Positions 12,912-24,399 of a stretch of DNA of 64,000 bases are shown one piece after another. The DNA comes from Gordionus sp. m RMFG-2023 (lineage: Eukaryota; Nematomorpha; Gordioida; Chordodea; Parachordodidae): assembly GCF_954871325.1 (NCBI RefSeq), contig NC_088776.1, positions 34,892,508-34,956,507 of the forward strand. The letters run 5' to 3'. Each line of letters begins with the position of its first letter. Position 1 is the first letter of the stretch. The position numbers and the translations under genes were made by a program. The notes under the pieces are model-generated. The model was not told the DNA's origin. It did not search any database and saw only the letters and a program-made list of their open reading frames with translations.

Positions 12912-13922
12912 ATGAAGAGTCGGGATAACGGTCCAAAGGAATATCAATTTACCCCAATCAAAACAGATCCTGGTAATGCATCCGCTTCACCCACCTTCAA
13001 ACGATTTGATAAACTCTTATCCTCCATCCAGTTGAAGTCTGAAACCAAATCGGGAGTTAAACGTGCCCATGCGGACTCTATTTATAATAGCATTAATGTC
13101 AAATTTGTAAAAAATGAGCCTACACAATCCCCATGCCATATCAGACCCTTAAACGTCAAACCTTATAATAATAACTTAAGATTATCGAGCCATCCCCTTC
13201 CTCCCTTTTCAATAAACACAAACAATTTACAAAGCGATATACAAAACTTGAAGCATCGAGAAAGCGATTACAACACTGATAACGGATCTTCTTTATCAGC
13301 TTCAACCTTCACTCTTGAATATGAAGAGGAATATGATGACAGGTTTGATAGACTAACCAAATTTTCGCAAACGGATATTGAAGGAGAGGATGAAGGAGTT
13401 TCTTATACAAAGGATACCATGGGAACTCGTTACGACGACGAAGATGATATAATGAGCGACGTAACTCAGGATAGGAGATATGTTAACAATAGGAAGAAAA
13501 ATAGTAATGCGATTATTATTCCTGACTCCCACTTGAGATATCATTATAAGCACGCAGTTCCTTTTTCTCCATCATTCGGTCAGCCCCACAGAAGACACAA
13601 ACATCCGACTACCTCATCAACAATTTCAAGAAATAGTATCTGTCAAACATTTACATTGGATAAATGTACACTGGAGAGAGAATTTTACAATGATATCAGA
13701 GAAACTTCAAAGGAAACAGCTTTCCCGTTGAGATATGCCGATACTCGAGCTCCTATTTACAAGTGCAAACATAATGTCATAGGCAGTGTCGAAGACATTC
13801 GCAAGTTTAAAGCCCTTAGGCTGATTAAGAAATTTAACAGCACTAACTTCGCCACTCCATCAAGTCAAATTGATATCAACAAATTGGCTGATTTCGATTG
13901 CGATATCGTACAAAATGTATAA
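12912..13922 (+). CDS. Orphan 336-residue, largely disordered protein
   Basis: This is a 1,011-bp open frame with an ATG start and TAA stop. Its G+C is visibly above the flanks and it is by far the longest frame in the window, so it is very probably a real gene. I do not recognise the family. The protein is hydrophilic with no signal peptide or membrane segment. It has two SUMO-consensus-like sites (LKSE at 41-44, VKNE at 66-69, the latter followed by Pro), a Ser/Asn/Pro-rich region at 70-130, an acidic block at 135-180 (LEYEEEYDDRFD and DDEDD), a basic RRYVNNRKK at 188-196 and a His/Arg patch (PHRRHKH) at 225-231. A more ordered C-terminal part spans about 246-336. These traits suggest a nuclear regulatory protein, which is inference. 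It may be the only or the last exon: an AG-ended pyrimidine tract just upstream could be an acceptor. Confidence 0.8.
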   Translation: MKSRDNGPKEYQFTPIKTDPGNASASPTFKRFDKLLSSIQLKSETKSGVKRAHADSIYNSINVKFVKNEPTQSPCHIRPLNVKPYNNNLRLSSHPLPPFSINTNNLQSDIQNLKHRESDYNTDNGSSLSASTFTLEYEEEYDDRFDRLTKFSQTDIEGEDEGVSYTKDTMGTRYDDEDDIMSDVTQDRRYVNNRKKNSNAIIIPDSHLRYHYKHAVPFSPSFGQPHRRHKHPTTSSTISRNSICQTFTLDKCTLEREFYNDIRETSKETAFPLRYADTRAPIYKCKHNVIGSVEDIRKFKALRLIKKFNSTNFATPSSQIDINKLADFDCDIVQNV

Positions 13923-14058
13923 AATATTAAAAATTCCCATATTTTTTATGAGTTCTTAAATTTTAAATATTATTTTTTCGTCACAATGTTTTATGAGTGC
14001 AATCATATTTATTCATTGAAATTTGTAATCGACTAATTTTCTCATTTGTAAATGGTAT

Positions 14059-14064
14059 AAATAA
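14059..14064 (+). terminator. Polyadenylation signal of the orphan gene
   Basis: AATAAA lies about 137 bases after the stop codon at 13,922, a normal 3' UTR distance. In such AT-rich DNA the hexamer is common by chance, so this rests on position. Confidence 0.4.
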
Positions 14065-16160
14065 AAATGCAATTTATTGAAATTATATGTTATACTTAAT
14101 ATTAACATATTTAATAATATAGAAAGAAGCGAAGTTATACGAAATAAAATAAATATAATATATGGTATACCCACGTGACTTCGACTGCTCCTATATAGTT
14201 ACCATAAATTTATTCGTTAAATACAATTACGAGTTACATTTTAAACTTTGTTTTTAAATAAATAATAAATTACAACAAACTTATATAACATAAAGCTTAG
14301 ACTTTTGAGAATAATTATTATTTTTAACATCATAATTAATTTATATCATTTTTTATAGAGAAAGTTTAATAAATTATCAACCTATATCATCGATTGCCAT
14401 TACCATTTTATTACACTTTTTTTCAAAATAAATATTCCTATATTCAATCCTAAGCAATTTTATAGCCATAGAACTTTTCATTTTTCTTTTGTAATTATGC
14501 TATCATCTCCGATAATCAAGGACGTGTAAATATTGCTTAAAACTCCGCCGGCAAGTGAAAATATTAATTAATAATAAAATACCAGTTGATAATGAAATTT
14601 CTTTTTAATTTGTATCTGTCGTTTCTTTAAAATTTTAGTACTAATTTGATTAAAAAAGGTTTATGCTTTTTTAAGTCACTATTACTCTAAAAGAAGTTAT
14701 ATATATATATATCATATCAATATACCTTGAAACCGTTTACATGAGAAACGTTGAAGAGATTTTTTTTCGCATTTATCTGGTATTTAGCATAGATGTGATA
14801 TTCTTAATTTATTTTATTATTAATATTTTGTTTAAGTTATAATATGTATTCCATATACATATTCTTTACCTTTTAAGAAAGCGTATATTCAATATTTTTC
14901 CATTCTTTTTTTATTTTTAAATAATTTGGCTTTAGATTTAAGCATTCGAAAGTTTTCAGCTGTTAAATATTATGAATAATTAGGGTGTTTGATTAGACAA
15001 ATCTCTCGATTCGCAATCAACCTATATTGTTAAACATTATATGAATATTAAAGGGACTTTAAAATCTTGGCATTTATCCAATAATTCTCACAACCGATTT
15101 GCAGGTATCCTATCATAATTAAAACTTTTCAAGCAATATTTTCAAAATAGTGCATTTTTTTCGCTTATAAGAATATTGCATTTAACCATTGCTCGTTTAA
15201 ACTGTAAAATTTTGCAAATAAATATTCTTTTATTCACATTTTTAGTCTTAAGAATTTATTGGTATATTTTCACTACATGGAAAAATTAATGAAGAGATAT
15301 GACTTAATTCGTAAATTGCATTGTTCTAATTATATTTTTTGCCCTTGCCCAATGACAAAAATTTTAGTGGCACAACTTTTTCATAAAAAAAAATTAGGAA
15401 ATATATTTTAAACCTACAGTATTTCTTTAATCTTCTTTCTCTGTTATAATGTTTTACATTAAATTTAAATTATTTAGCAATCCTTAGGTTTGTGATATTT
15501 TTATTTTATTTATTACAAAATTTGAGAATATGAAAAATAAAACACTAAGAAATTAAATGAACCTGACTTTAACTATCCATATTGATGATGTAAAAATATT
15601 AAAGAACCTTATCAGGATTTCAGCGTGTTCTTCATTCTTGTTAAATGAGGGCATTAGATAAGAAATTTTGTCAACTCTTTGCTAAAGAAGTGAGTATAAT
15701 AAATATTTTTTTTGATTACTTCTCGCCCCACTACCTGATTTTTTTTATAATACTTAATTCGATTTTTATTCATTTTATTTTTGATATTCAATCAAGAATG
15801 AGAAATTTAAAATTAATCTAGCCTCAAAAATATTAATCCTAGGTCAATATTTTATTGATAATGTTACAACCCACACATTTTGAGAGCTTTTCTGTAAATT
15901 TGCATAGTATAGTAATTTGAGGTGCTTCCGTAGTTTATAATTAATTTGCGTGCTTCGTCTTTGTTGTAGCTGTTGAAAAAAAAGAAGAAATAAATTTAAT
16001 TTAATACATCAAATGTCAGTTATTTTCTGACAGGAGAATTAAGTTTTTCCTGGTGGATGGAGGAAAAACGTGATCATCACTTGGGTTATTGTTAAAGAAA
16101 AGTCTTTTGTTGGAGATTTGGAGTGAAGATTTTGGATTAATTGGAGAAGATGTCAGCTGG
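14065..16160. other. AT-rich intergenic region, no gene seen
   Basis: No coding signal is visible on either strand. A less AT-rich stretch at about 15,950-16,170 could be transcribed, but it has no extended frame. Confidence 0.4.
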
Positions 16161-16168
16161 GAGGAACA

Positions 16169-16410
16169 AAGAATGGACCTTTGGGAATGAAGAATATATG
16201 AAGCTGGATAATTATTATTTATAATCTTTATATTTTTTTTAATGGATAGATAAATATAATTATGAATAAATTTGGATCTTTTTATTGGTAAAGAATGGAC
16301 CTGTGGGATGAAGAATATATGAAGCTGGATAATTATTATTTATAATCTTTATATTTTTTTTAATGGATAGATAAATATAATTATGAATAAATATGAAATC
16401 TTCTGATAAA
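16169..16410. repeat. Tandem duplication, ~122-bp unit, two copies
   Basis: Sequence beginning aagaatggaccttt at about 16,169 recurs as aagaatggacctgt at about 16,291 and continues nearly identically through ggatagataaatataatt. A shorter third echo (aaatataataatgaataaata) follows. There are only a few differences, so the duplication is fairly young. No function is apparent. Confidence 0.8.
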
Positions 16411-16940
16411 TATAATAATGAATAAATATGGATCTTTTTAGTCTTTTCACGTATCTTGTGTAATTTGTAATAATTATCTGCACACCTTTTGCTGTTTATA
16501 CTTGCATGGTTTTGTAATTATTTATTGCGTAGTTCAGAATTTACGTATTTTGCTATTTTTACAATATTATTTGAAACATTAACAATCTCTCATTACAATC
16601 CCACGATATATATACTACTCCAAAAAGCTGCGCCTAAATATTTTATGACACAAGTGCAATCCAAAATAAATGTTTTCTCTAAACCAAGGTATATGTGTAA
16701 GGTCATCTGGTCTTTTCACATCAGATAGGGATACTCTCTTGAGAACATTTTCATTTAAAATTTTTTTTTAAAAGACAAACTTGCTTGCGTTTTTCAAAAC
16801 TTCTTAAACTTTGAAATGATAAAACTCTTCTAAATTGTAAGAAATTATTATTAAGGAACATTTATCAGGTATTGATTCCAGGTATAAATATATGAGAATA
16901 TTAAATATAATTAGCTTAGCATTGGAATTCCCTGGTTTTG
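16411..16940. other. AT-rich spacer, no gene seen
   Basis: There is a 79-residue chance frame at 16,489-16,728 with no recognisable motif and background composition. I do not call it a gene. Confidence 0.35.
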
Positions 16941-16948
16941 GTAACAGT

Positions 16949-17177
16949 CAGCGTCTATATGACAGTATATTTACTGGATGCAAACCCTCCTCAAAAATAT
17001 ATATCTACCCCCCTAAATATACCAAAATGTTATCCAAAGATAATTTAAAAATGTAATGGAAAATTTTCTAGATTATTATAGCCACCCCCCAACATTCCTA
17101 CCCCCTACCACCCACCCCTTTATAGATATTAGGATGCAAACTATTCTTACCCCCCCCCCCCGCTCATGTAGACACTG
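16949..17177. mobile_element. 229-bp hAT-type MITE with perfect 8-bp target duplication
   Basis: The left tip CAGCGTCTATATGA and the right tip (reverse complement CAGTGTCTACATGA) are inverted repeats. Both sides are flanked by the exact 8-bp duplication gtaacagt (16,941-16,948 and 17,178-17,185). An 8-bp duplication with CA...TG-type tips is typical of hAT elements. The interior is C-rich (cccccc runs) and non-coding. Confidence 0.85.
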
Positions 17178-17185
17178 GTAACAGT

Positions 17186-18161
17186 CCTCTTTATCTCAAG
17201 AAGAGATTATGAAACTTCAAGGATCAGCTGAATAAGGAGAAAATAGGAAAACCTTTAATTAAATATTCATGTTATTTATTTTATTGGTAAGTTGATAATA
17301 ACTACTTGGAAAATAAAGAGTAGGGTTCTGCCAATCCACAAATTCTGTTCTGATAATACTACAAAGCCTATCCAATACTGATCCAAAATTTATATTGATT
17401 TTATTTACCATCTATATTTGAATAAATCCTACAAGATATTTTACTATAAAAAATTATAAGTGTATTTTGTTTTATTAATACTCAAAAATTTAATTTCCTC
17501 AATTAAATATTTGAAATATTAATTTTCATGTGGAACTCTCAACAACAAAAAAACCTAAAGTACTGAATGAATTTAATAGGTTATTAAATTTTGGAAGAAA
17601 AGCCATATGGGATGCAGTAAAGCTTATTTTTATCTAAAATTTATTAATATTTTATTTAGACTTTTTATGGATAGCCTTATAGAGGATGCTGAAATCTTAA
17701 GTTTAGACAACCAAGTGCTTTTAAAACTGAGGTTTTAAAATTTCTAAACTACCTGAAGACAAATGGTACCTTACCAACACCTACAAATGATTCTGCATTG
17801 ACATATTATTTATTATAAAATTATATTAAATAAATTTATTTATTATAAAATTATATTAAATAAATTTGTTTTATTCAATATTTTTTAATGATTATAATAA
17901 ACAACAGTTACACTTTCAGTACCATAGTTAAATGAACGATTATAAAGAGAAAGAAGTAAAAATTATGTTCAATAATACAACTAATAATAATTCTATGTTA
18001 AAAAACTAAATGATGGCTGTCTCCTCCCCCACTTTAGTTATGGATAAACTTTCTCGTGAATCACTTGAAATTGTCTTATTCATTAAATTTTTAACCAAAA
18101 CTGGAAGTCTATCTTTTCTAGTTGTGAGATGATGGGGGCCCGCAGAAGGGTGGAAAAAGAA
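17186..18161. other. AT-rich spacer with a small tandem duplication
   Basis: A unit of about 33 bp (tttattataaaattatatta) is repeated at 17,808-17,873. No gene is seen. Confidence 0.4.
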
Positions 18162-18169
18162 CTTGCAAC

Positions 18170-18990
18170 CAGGGATCCAACCCGAAACGAATGGTTCGGT
18201 TCAGGTAGGGATAAAAATAACGGTTTAAGGTTCGGTTCGCAAAAAATAAAAATCAGTTTAGTTCGAACCTCTAAAAACCGGTTTGAACACTTTTGTATTC
18301 AAACCTACATTAGGATTATGTATAAGGAAAATAAAATTTTTATTTCATAATTAAAATACTTTCATCTTTATTAATTGCACATTATAAAATACTATTTAAC
18401 TTATAAATATAACAAATAAATATATCAATGATTAATTTTAATATGAACAATTACTTAAATTTTTTTTATTAAGCCGCACAATTAATATATTTTTAAAATT
18501 CGTCTCACTCAAATTACATCTATAAGGAGATAATATAAATTTAATTGTTGAACATCTTTCCACACTAACTTGGGTAGCTGGCATTGCCAGTATGATATCA
18601 GATTTGATGTGTCATTTATAATATATATGTAAATAATTTATATATTAGATTTAATTTTTTTCTAGGCATTATAATTTATATTAAAATATTTAAAAAATAT
18701 TGTAAAATGGCAATATACTAAAGTTTATAAAAACTATGACTGATGTTTATCAATCAAATGTGATTGATAATAATTTTTAAAACAATATGAATATAATTAA
18801 ATTTTTGCAATATACTACTAGTAATAACTTACACATTTTTTTATAAGCATATAATTATGAGACTCCAACCGGTTCAGAGGCATTTTAGCGGTTCGGTTCG
18901 ACTAGAAATTTTTTAGAGGTTTAAGTTCGATAAAAAATATCGATTTTTAGCGGTTTAACGGTTGGCTTCAGGTTCGGTTTGGATCCCATG
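18170..18990. mobile_element. 821-bp hAT-type MITE with perfect 8-bp target duplication
   Basis: The tips CAGGGATCCAACCCGAA (left) and CATGGGATCCAAACCGAA (right, reverse complement) are inverted repeats. The flanks carry the identical 8-bp duplication cttgcaac (18,162-18,169 and 18,991-18,998). Subterminal ggttcggttc/aaccggttc motifs are repeated inside both ends. There is no transposase. Confidence 0.88.
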
Positions 18991-19149
18991 CTTGCAACTA
19001 CCTTGAAAAAATTTTACAATATATTTATAATATGATTAAATGTTCTAAATATTATCATTTTATAATTTATATTAATATAATATATAATAATAAACAAATA
19101 TATATATTAGTAATAAGGAAAAGAAAAAAAAGAGAGGGGAACGGTCACA

Positions 19150-21350
19150 AAAAGTATTGAAATTAAAACAAATCATCTTGTGAGATGAGGCTGCCTATGA
19201 AGCTAATATAATTTGCCTTGTGTATCGCTATGGCGAGTCTTTGACTTAAGAAGAAGCCTTCGCGAGGTTCACCCGTTAGTTGACAAATGTGAGAGCCAAG
19301 TTCCTTGAAAAAAAGATAAGGCACATTTCCCAAAAGTTGTAAGGGGTGGAAATGATGGGAATGAAAATATATTATTGAGAAATTTCAGAATATTTAGCTA
19401 TTTAAAGTGGCTACTTTTTCTCAAGAATATTAAATATTTAGTTGGATGGTGCAAGAGGATCAATACACGAGTAATTCAAGACCAAGAATTGACCGCTCCA
19501 AGGAATTTAAGAAATCTCGTTAGGCCGTTTTTCATCTGATCTGCAAAGACCGGAAGGTTCAAGAATAGAGGGAATTTGAGCAGATCTCAAAGCTCTAAGG
19601 ATTATTGAATTGCATTATGTCTAACGATACGACCTTTGCACGAACGACAGTAGAGACTATGTCTACCATTACCCAAAACGGCAGAACTGCAACCTGAACA
19701 TGTGTGGGGTTGGGTAATTAGACAATTTAACCGAATGCCAATCGCGTGAGTGAGCTCGTTTGGGTTCAATTGTAATTGCAAATTAACAGAAGGAATACTT
19801 TCAAGGAACTCATGGCTTGAACCATTAAGCAGTGAAGAGAATAAAGGACGGTCAGATAATTGTTCTGAAAAGGAGTTATTCAACGTAGAATGCAATAATA
19901 GGCCTATCCCAGTCCTTCTGCTTATTCGATTCAGAAAGAGGGTGATTAGCAATAATTCGTGCCTTCCATTCGATGATTGCATCATTATAAGAAGCGTCGG
20001 GTTTTAATGAAAGAGAATTTACTATATTTTTTGTTAAAAGACAACTGGCTATGAAGGCTGTTAAGGCGAGATCGGACGGAGATCTGAAACCAAGACCTCA
20101 CATCTTGGTTGGTAAAGAGGCTTGTGTCCATGCAATTTCATCGAACTTAAGATTTAGAATATTTTCGATAAGGACTTTAATCCCATTTTCATAAACTCCG
20201 AGAGGAATGGTGAATTTAAAAATGGCGGTTGAACGAAGCGCATAAAGAATACAAGGAATATTGAAAAAAATTATCACGAGGAAAAAGGCTTTATGGGAGG
20301 GAATAAGGAAAATAAATCAGCCAACTCAAAAAGTGTTTCAAGTGTGGACTGAAGGAAGGAAGATATAGCAGTTACCACCAACAGGGGCACCTAAATGATG
20401 GAGTCCATCAAGGGTAGTTAGTTTGAATTTATTGAATTAGGTTCGATAGAATTGATAGGGATAAATTCAGATTTCTCAGGATTGATGGAGTCTGATAGCA
20501 GATCCAGCCTGCTTGATAATATTCACAGCTTTATTTACCACATATTTGGAACCACCAAGGATACCATCATCTATATACCAAGTATGTAAGGATAATGAGC
20601 AGATCGTATTAATGGATTTAATGTCATTAATACCTAAAAAAATAGGGAACCTAGAGGGTCTCCCTGTTGAATGCCCTCAATGGAAGGAATTTTAAAGGTA
20701 TCAAATTGTAGGGTGGAAGGCTGTTAACAAGAATAAATGAACTTTGTGTAACTGGGAAAAAGAGTACTAGAGGAACTCAGGAAGGAGTTTCAGGAGAGTG
20801 TATTGTAGGCATTAGAGAAGTCTATTTTAACTAAGGATTCATTAGAGGGTAGATTTTCAAGATATAATCTAGTCATATGTACCACCACTTCACAGTCACC
20901 GGGGATCCCAACACCTAGTTGGAAGGGGCTTAAGAGACGTGAAGCATCAGGCTTAATTCGAGATGATATCATCTTGGCGACTAAACGACGAAAAGTAGAA
21001 CCGATGGCAATTGGTCAGATATCATTATTGGGCTTTTAAAGTGCGATTAGCCTAGCATCAAAGAGGATAGGAGAAACAAAACTTGGAACTTCACCTTTTA
21101 AAATTTTGTTTAGAAAGAATGGATGTTTGTGAGCATGTAGAGGGAGAAATGATGTCCTGGAGAAAAATGGGGCGTATGCCATCAAGACCATGAGCAGAAT
21201 CACGATACTTTTGAAGTAAAAAGAGAAGCACAAGTTGAGTGAGGTTGAGGGGAAATTGGGATAATGTTATCTGTGGGGGTGTTTTTGACATAACTTTATA
21301 TAAGTGGACATGGAAGGCTCAGCCAGAGAGTCATGTGTGGACACCAATCT
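19150..21350 (-). mobile_element. LINE with restriction-like endonuclease, degraded
   Basis: Minus-strand frames give, in order, reverse transcriptase motifs LLSPFQLGVGIPGDCE and VKIDFSNAYNTL (20,970-20,790), EGIQQGDPLGSLFF (about 20,690-20,645) and WYIDDGILGG (about 20,580-20,550). A C-terminal zinc knuckle C-x2-C-x7-H-x4-C (CSGC...GRHSLYC, about 19,690-19,640) follows, then LEPSGLCRSDEKRPN and a cysteine/aspartate segment (SCIDPLAPS) towards 19,440. That order, with the knuckle before a restriction-like nuclease, is known from R2/NeSL-type LINEs and relatives common in invertebrates. Several stops and frame changes interrupt it, so it is a relic. The 5' part is missing. Confidence 0.85.
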
Positions 21351-21479
21351 GTGCACCTTTAATATTGAGATTGTCAATTTTCTTGCAAATCAGATTGGCC
21401 TTCATCTCAATAAATGTTTTCTTTTATTTAAGACAGGCTGTGACATTTGGTATTCATGAAGATGAAGAGTCTTAATTGA

Positions 21480-24340
21480 AGCAGCATCCTTGATTTTCTG
21501 GGTAAGGGATTTATGTGAATTTTTGTCAGGCACTCTGAAGGTACTATATCCATAGAATAGGAATTCTACCCATTCATGCTCATTGCTTATATTCTTTTAA
21601 TAAAATTTTTATATATTTATATTTGTCTCTATTTTCACATTTAATAGATATATCAATTTAATTTTTCTTAACATTCAAATTATATTAGTGTCTAAATTAA
21701 TATTTAATAGAAATTAAGAAATATATCAATTAAATTTTTCTTAATATTCAATTAATTTAGTTATATTATTTAATTACTATGGTTGATATTGAAAATCTAT
21801 TTATAGAAGCAACAGATAAATCTTATTTAGATATATAGTTTTTTTTACTATAAAATAATTAAATTATATGTCTTAAATTCTATAAAAATTTCAATTGTAT
21901 CAAGTTGTAAGAGAATAGAATTAATATTAAGTTTGAGGTTCATTCCCCAAGCTTTAAAATAGCCCAATGGGCTACATCTAGAATAGTGTCCAAATTAACA
22001 TGCAATAGAAATTAAGGGATATATCAATTAAATTTTTCTTAATATTCAATTTATTTATATCATTTAATAACATAATTGTCTATAAAAAATAAAATGTAAC
22101 ATAATTTAATATAAAATATTTTCATAAATATATTTAATACAATATAAATATAAAAATTTAATAATTTATAAAATTTTTAAATTTGTCTCTAAGAATTTTT
22201 GATTCCATCGAAGTAGAATTATTTTCCCTACTAGTCAAGAAAGGTTTTGTAATGATTTTTTGTTTTAATGTTTTAAATGCTTCATATTGAAAAAATAAAA
22301 CTTAACGCATCAATTTAAACATTACTGCGTTTACGTTTTTTTTATAAGCGTTTTGAAAGGCTGAGTTGCAACGTTCAATTGGTGCGCACTATAACGTTCG
22401 TAAGAGAAATTTATTAGTGATGAAATCAATAAATCAGAATTTTGCTATTTAATAGAAGCCAAAAATACAGTTATTTTGGAATAAAAATAAGATATCGGTA
22501 AAACTGATGCAATGCTGGCTTAGAGGTTTATATGTTTCTCGGAGAAAAAAAGATAAAATAAATGTTAACTATAAACTTTGTTAACAAAATTAATTAAGAA
22601 TAACGAGAACTTATTTAGAAAAAGTAAATTATATCGAGATTATTTATGTCATATAGGCTTCAGTCTGGACTTTCAGATTAATTTACTTAACAATAGTGAA
22701 GGTCATCTATATCTGAACTATAGAAAGATTTTGCTGTATATATATAATATCTTTTAATTCGTAAAAATTAAGCAACCATTAAATTTAAACCAAAAATTTT
22801 ATTCAATTCCGGAAAAAAAGGGGAAAAAAGTCGAATTAAATCAGAGGAGCCAAAATTTTAAACAAAGCTTTGGAACACATTTAAGAAAATTTGATATTAG
22901 ATCGGCCAAATCATTCGTGTTTTTAAAAATATTAGTTATCCGCCGATATCAATAAATAGACCGATTTGATATATCGAAATAGAGGATAATAAATTTTTGT
23001 GACAGAATGTGAATATTGAGACATGGACTATTTTTAAAGAATATATATTATTCATTTTAAATTAAAATTGCCCATTTGCTTTATATGAATATTTTTGGAT
23101 TATTCTATTCCCTATAGATATTTTTACCAGGTTAAATAGGTGGATATCGGTGAAATCGGATAGGCATCTTAAAGGCTGTATAGGTATATCTCTAACACAT
23201 TAAATTATACCCAAGAAAATTTCATGAAAAAGGTGTATTTCATCTTTTATGGGAAGTGAGTGAAAAAAATATTAGCTAAATATATTAAACTGTTCAAAAA
23301 TTTCTACAGTGAGAGTTTTAGATAAGTGGTGTCGCTATCATATTTTATATAAGATTGAATATTTATTTTATTAAAAATTCATTTATCACTGTATATATCA
23401 TTTTATCGTCGATATATATATATTTTCAATAATATAAGCTTACTCCAGTCTCTCTTGACATTTTTATCAATATGTTATAGTTTGTATGTAATTTTTACAT
23501 ACCATAGTTTTCAGGATATTTAAAATGATTCATTTAAAGGTAAAATTTTGTTTTCAAATATATAAATGGGAGATGAGAGTGATATGAGATTCATTACAAA
23601 ATATAAGAGCATTGAAAACAAAATCCTCTTATCACTTGGAAATATTTTAAATTCTTAATATAAAAAATTGATTTAATTTTTAAAAATCCAGAAAAGCTTA
23701 ATAAAGTAAATGGTGTCAAAAACGTTAATCATTCAATTTCTGAATATAGGTTTGTTGAGATTATCAAGATATGTATAATTGGCTGGTTACCTCCAGCCAA
23801 TGTTTTTAAAAAAGAGACGCCGCCGCTGATTATAAGGTTGTAGACGAACATATCTACCTATGACTCATTAAATTATATGCATGAATTTTTTATCTCCATT
23901 CAAGCAATTCAACATTCCAAACCATTTAATGTTTAAAGACCCAAAACTAATTTTTTTTAAAAAATGTTTATAGTATAGAATCATGTCATTTGGGGTTTTC
24001 TCATGTTTGGTACAAGATAGTTTGTGGATTTGTCTCTTATTAGTTTAAGATTCGAGTTATCCAACTCAGGCCTGAAGATACCTCCTAGGTTCCCAATTTT
24101 TAGAAATCATCTAAATACAAAAATGTTATTTAATTTTTACAGATAAAATGAGATGATACGTTTCTGGGTAGAGCAAAATGTAACATATCTCATCACTTAA
24201 ATAAATACTTTATTTTTTTAGTATTATTTTACTAAGAATTAATTAATTTTATATACCACCCCTCCTCCCCCCCCCCTTTGTTTTGTTATTTAAAACTATT
24301 GTAATAAGATAATTTATTTGCATTAAATTCCTGTGATAAT
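21480..24340. other. AT-rich intergenic region downstream of UMPS
   Basis: No gene is seen. Segments with ccgatatcaataaatagaccg (about 22,940) and gatatcggtgaaatcgg (about 23,144) resemble the TGTACCGATA-type element ends at 35,126 and 48,590. A C-rich tract (about 17 bases, ccctcctccccccccc) lies near 24,260-24,277. Confidence 0.4.
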
Positions 24341-24348
24341 TTTTTTAA

Positions 24349-24354
24349 TTTATT
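24349..24354 (-). terminator. Polyadenylation signal of UMPS
   Basis: AATAAA on the minus strand lies about 46 bases past the UMPS stop codon at 24,400-24,402, a plausible distance for a short 3' UTR. Confidence 0.5.
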
Positions 24355-24399
24355 TCTTATTGTAAAAATATCCTTTTTTCTAAAATATTAAATAGAATT

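Noticed and set aside
21239-21475. Plus-strand 78-codon frame
   Set aside because: It is antisense to, and overlaps, the minus-strand LINE relic, with no motif of its own.
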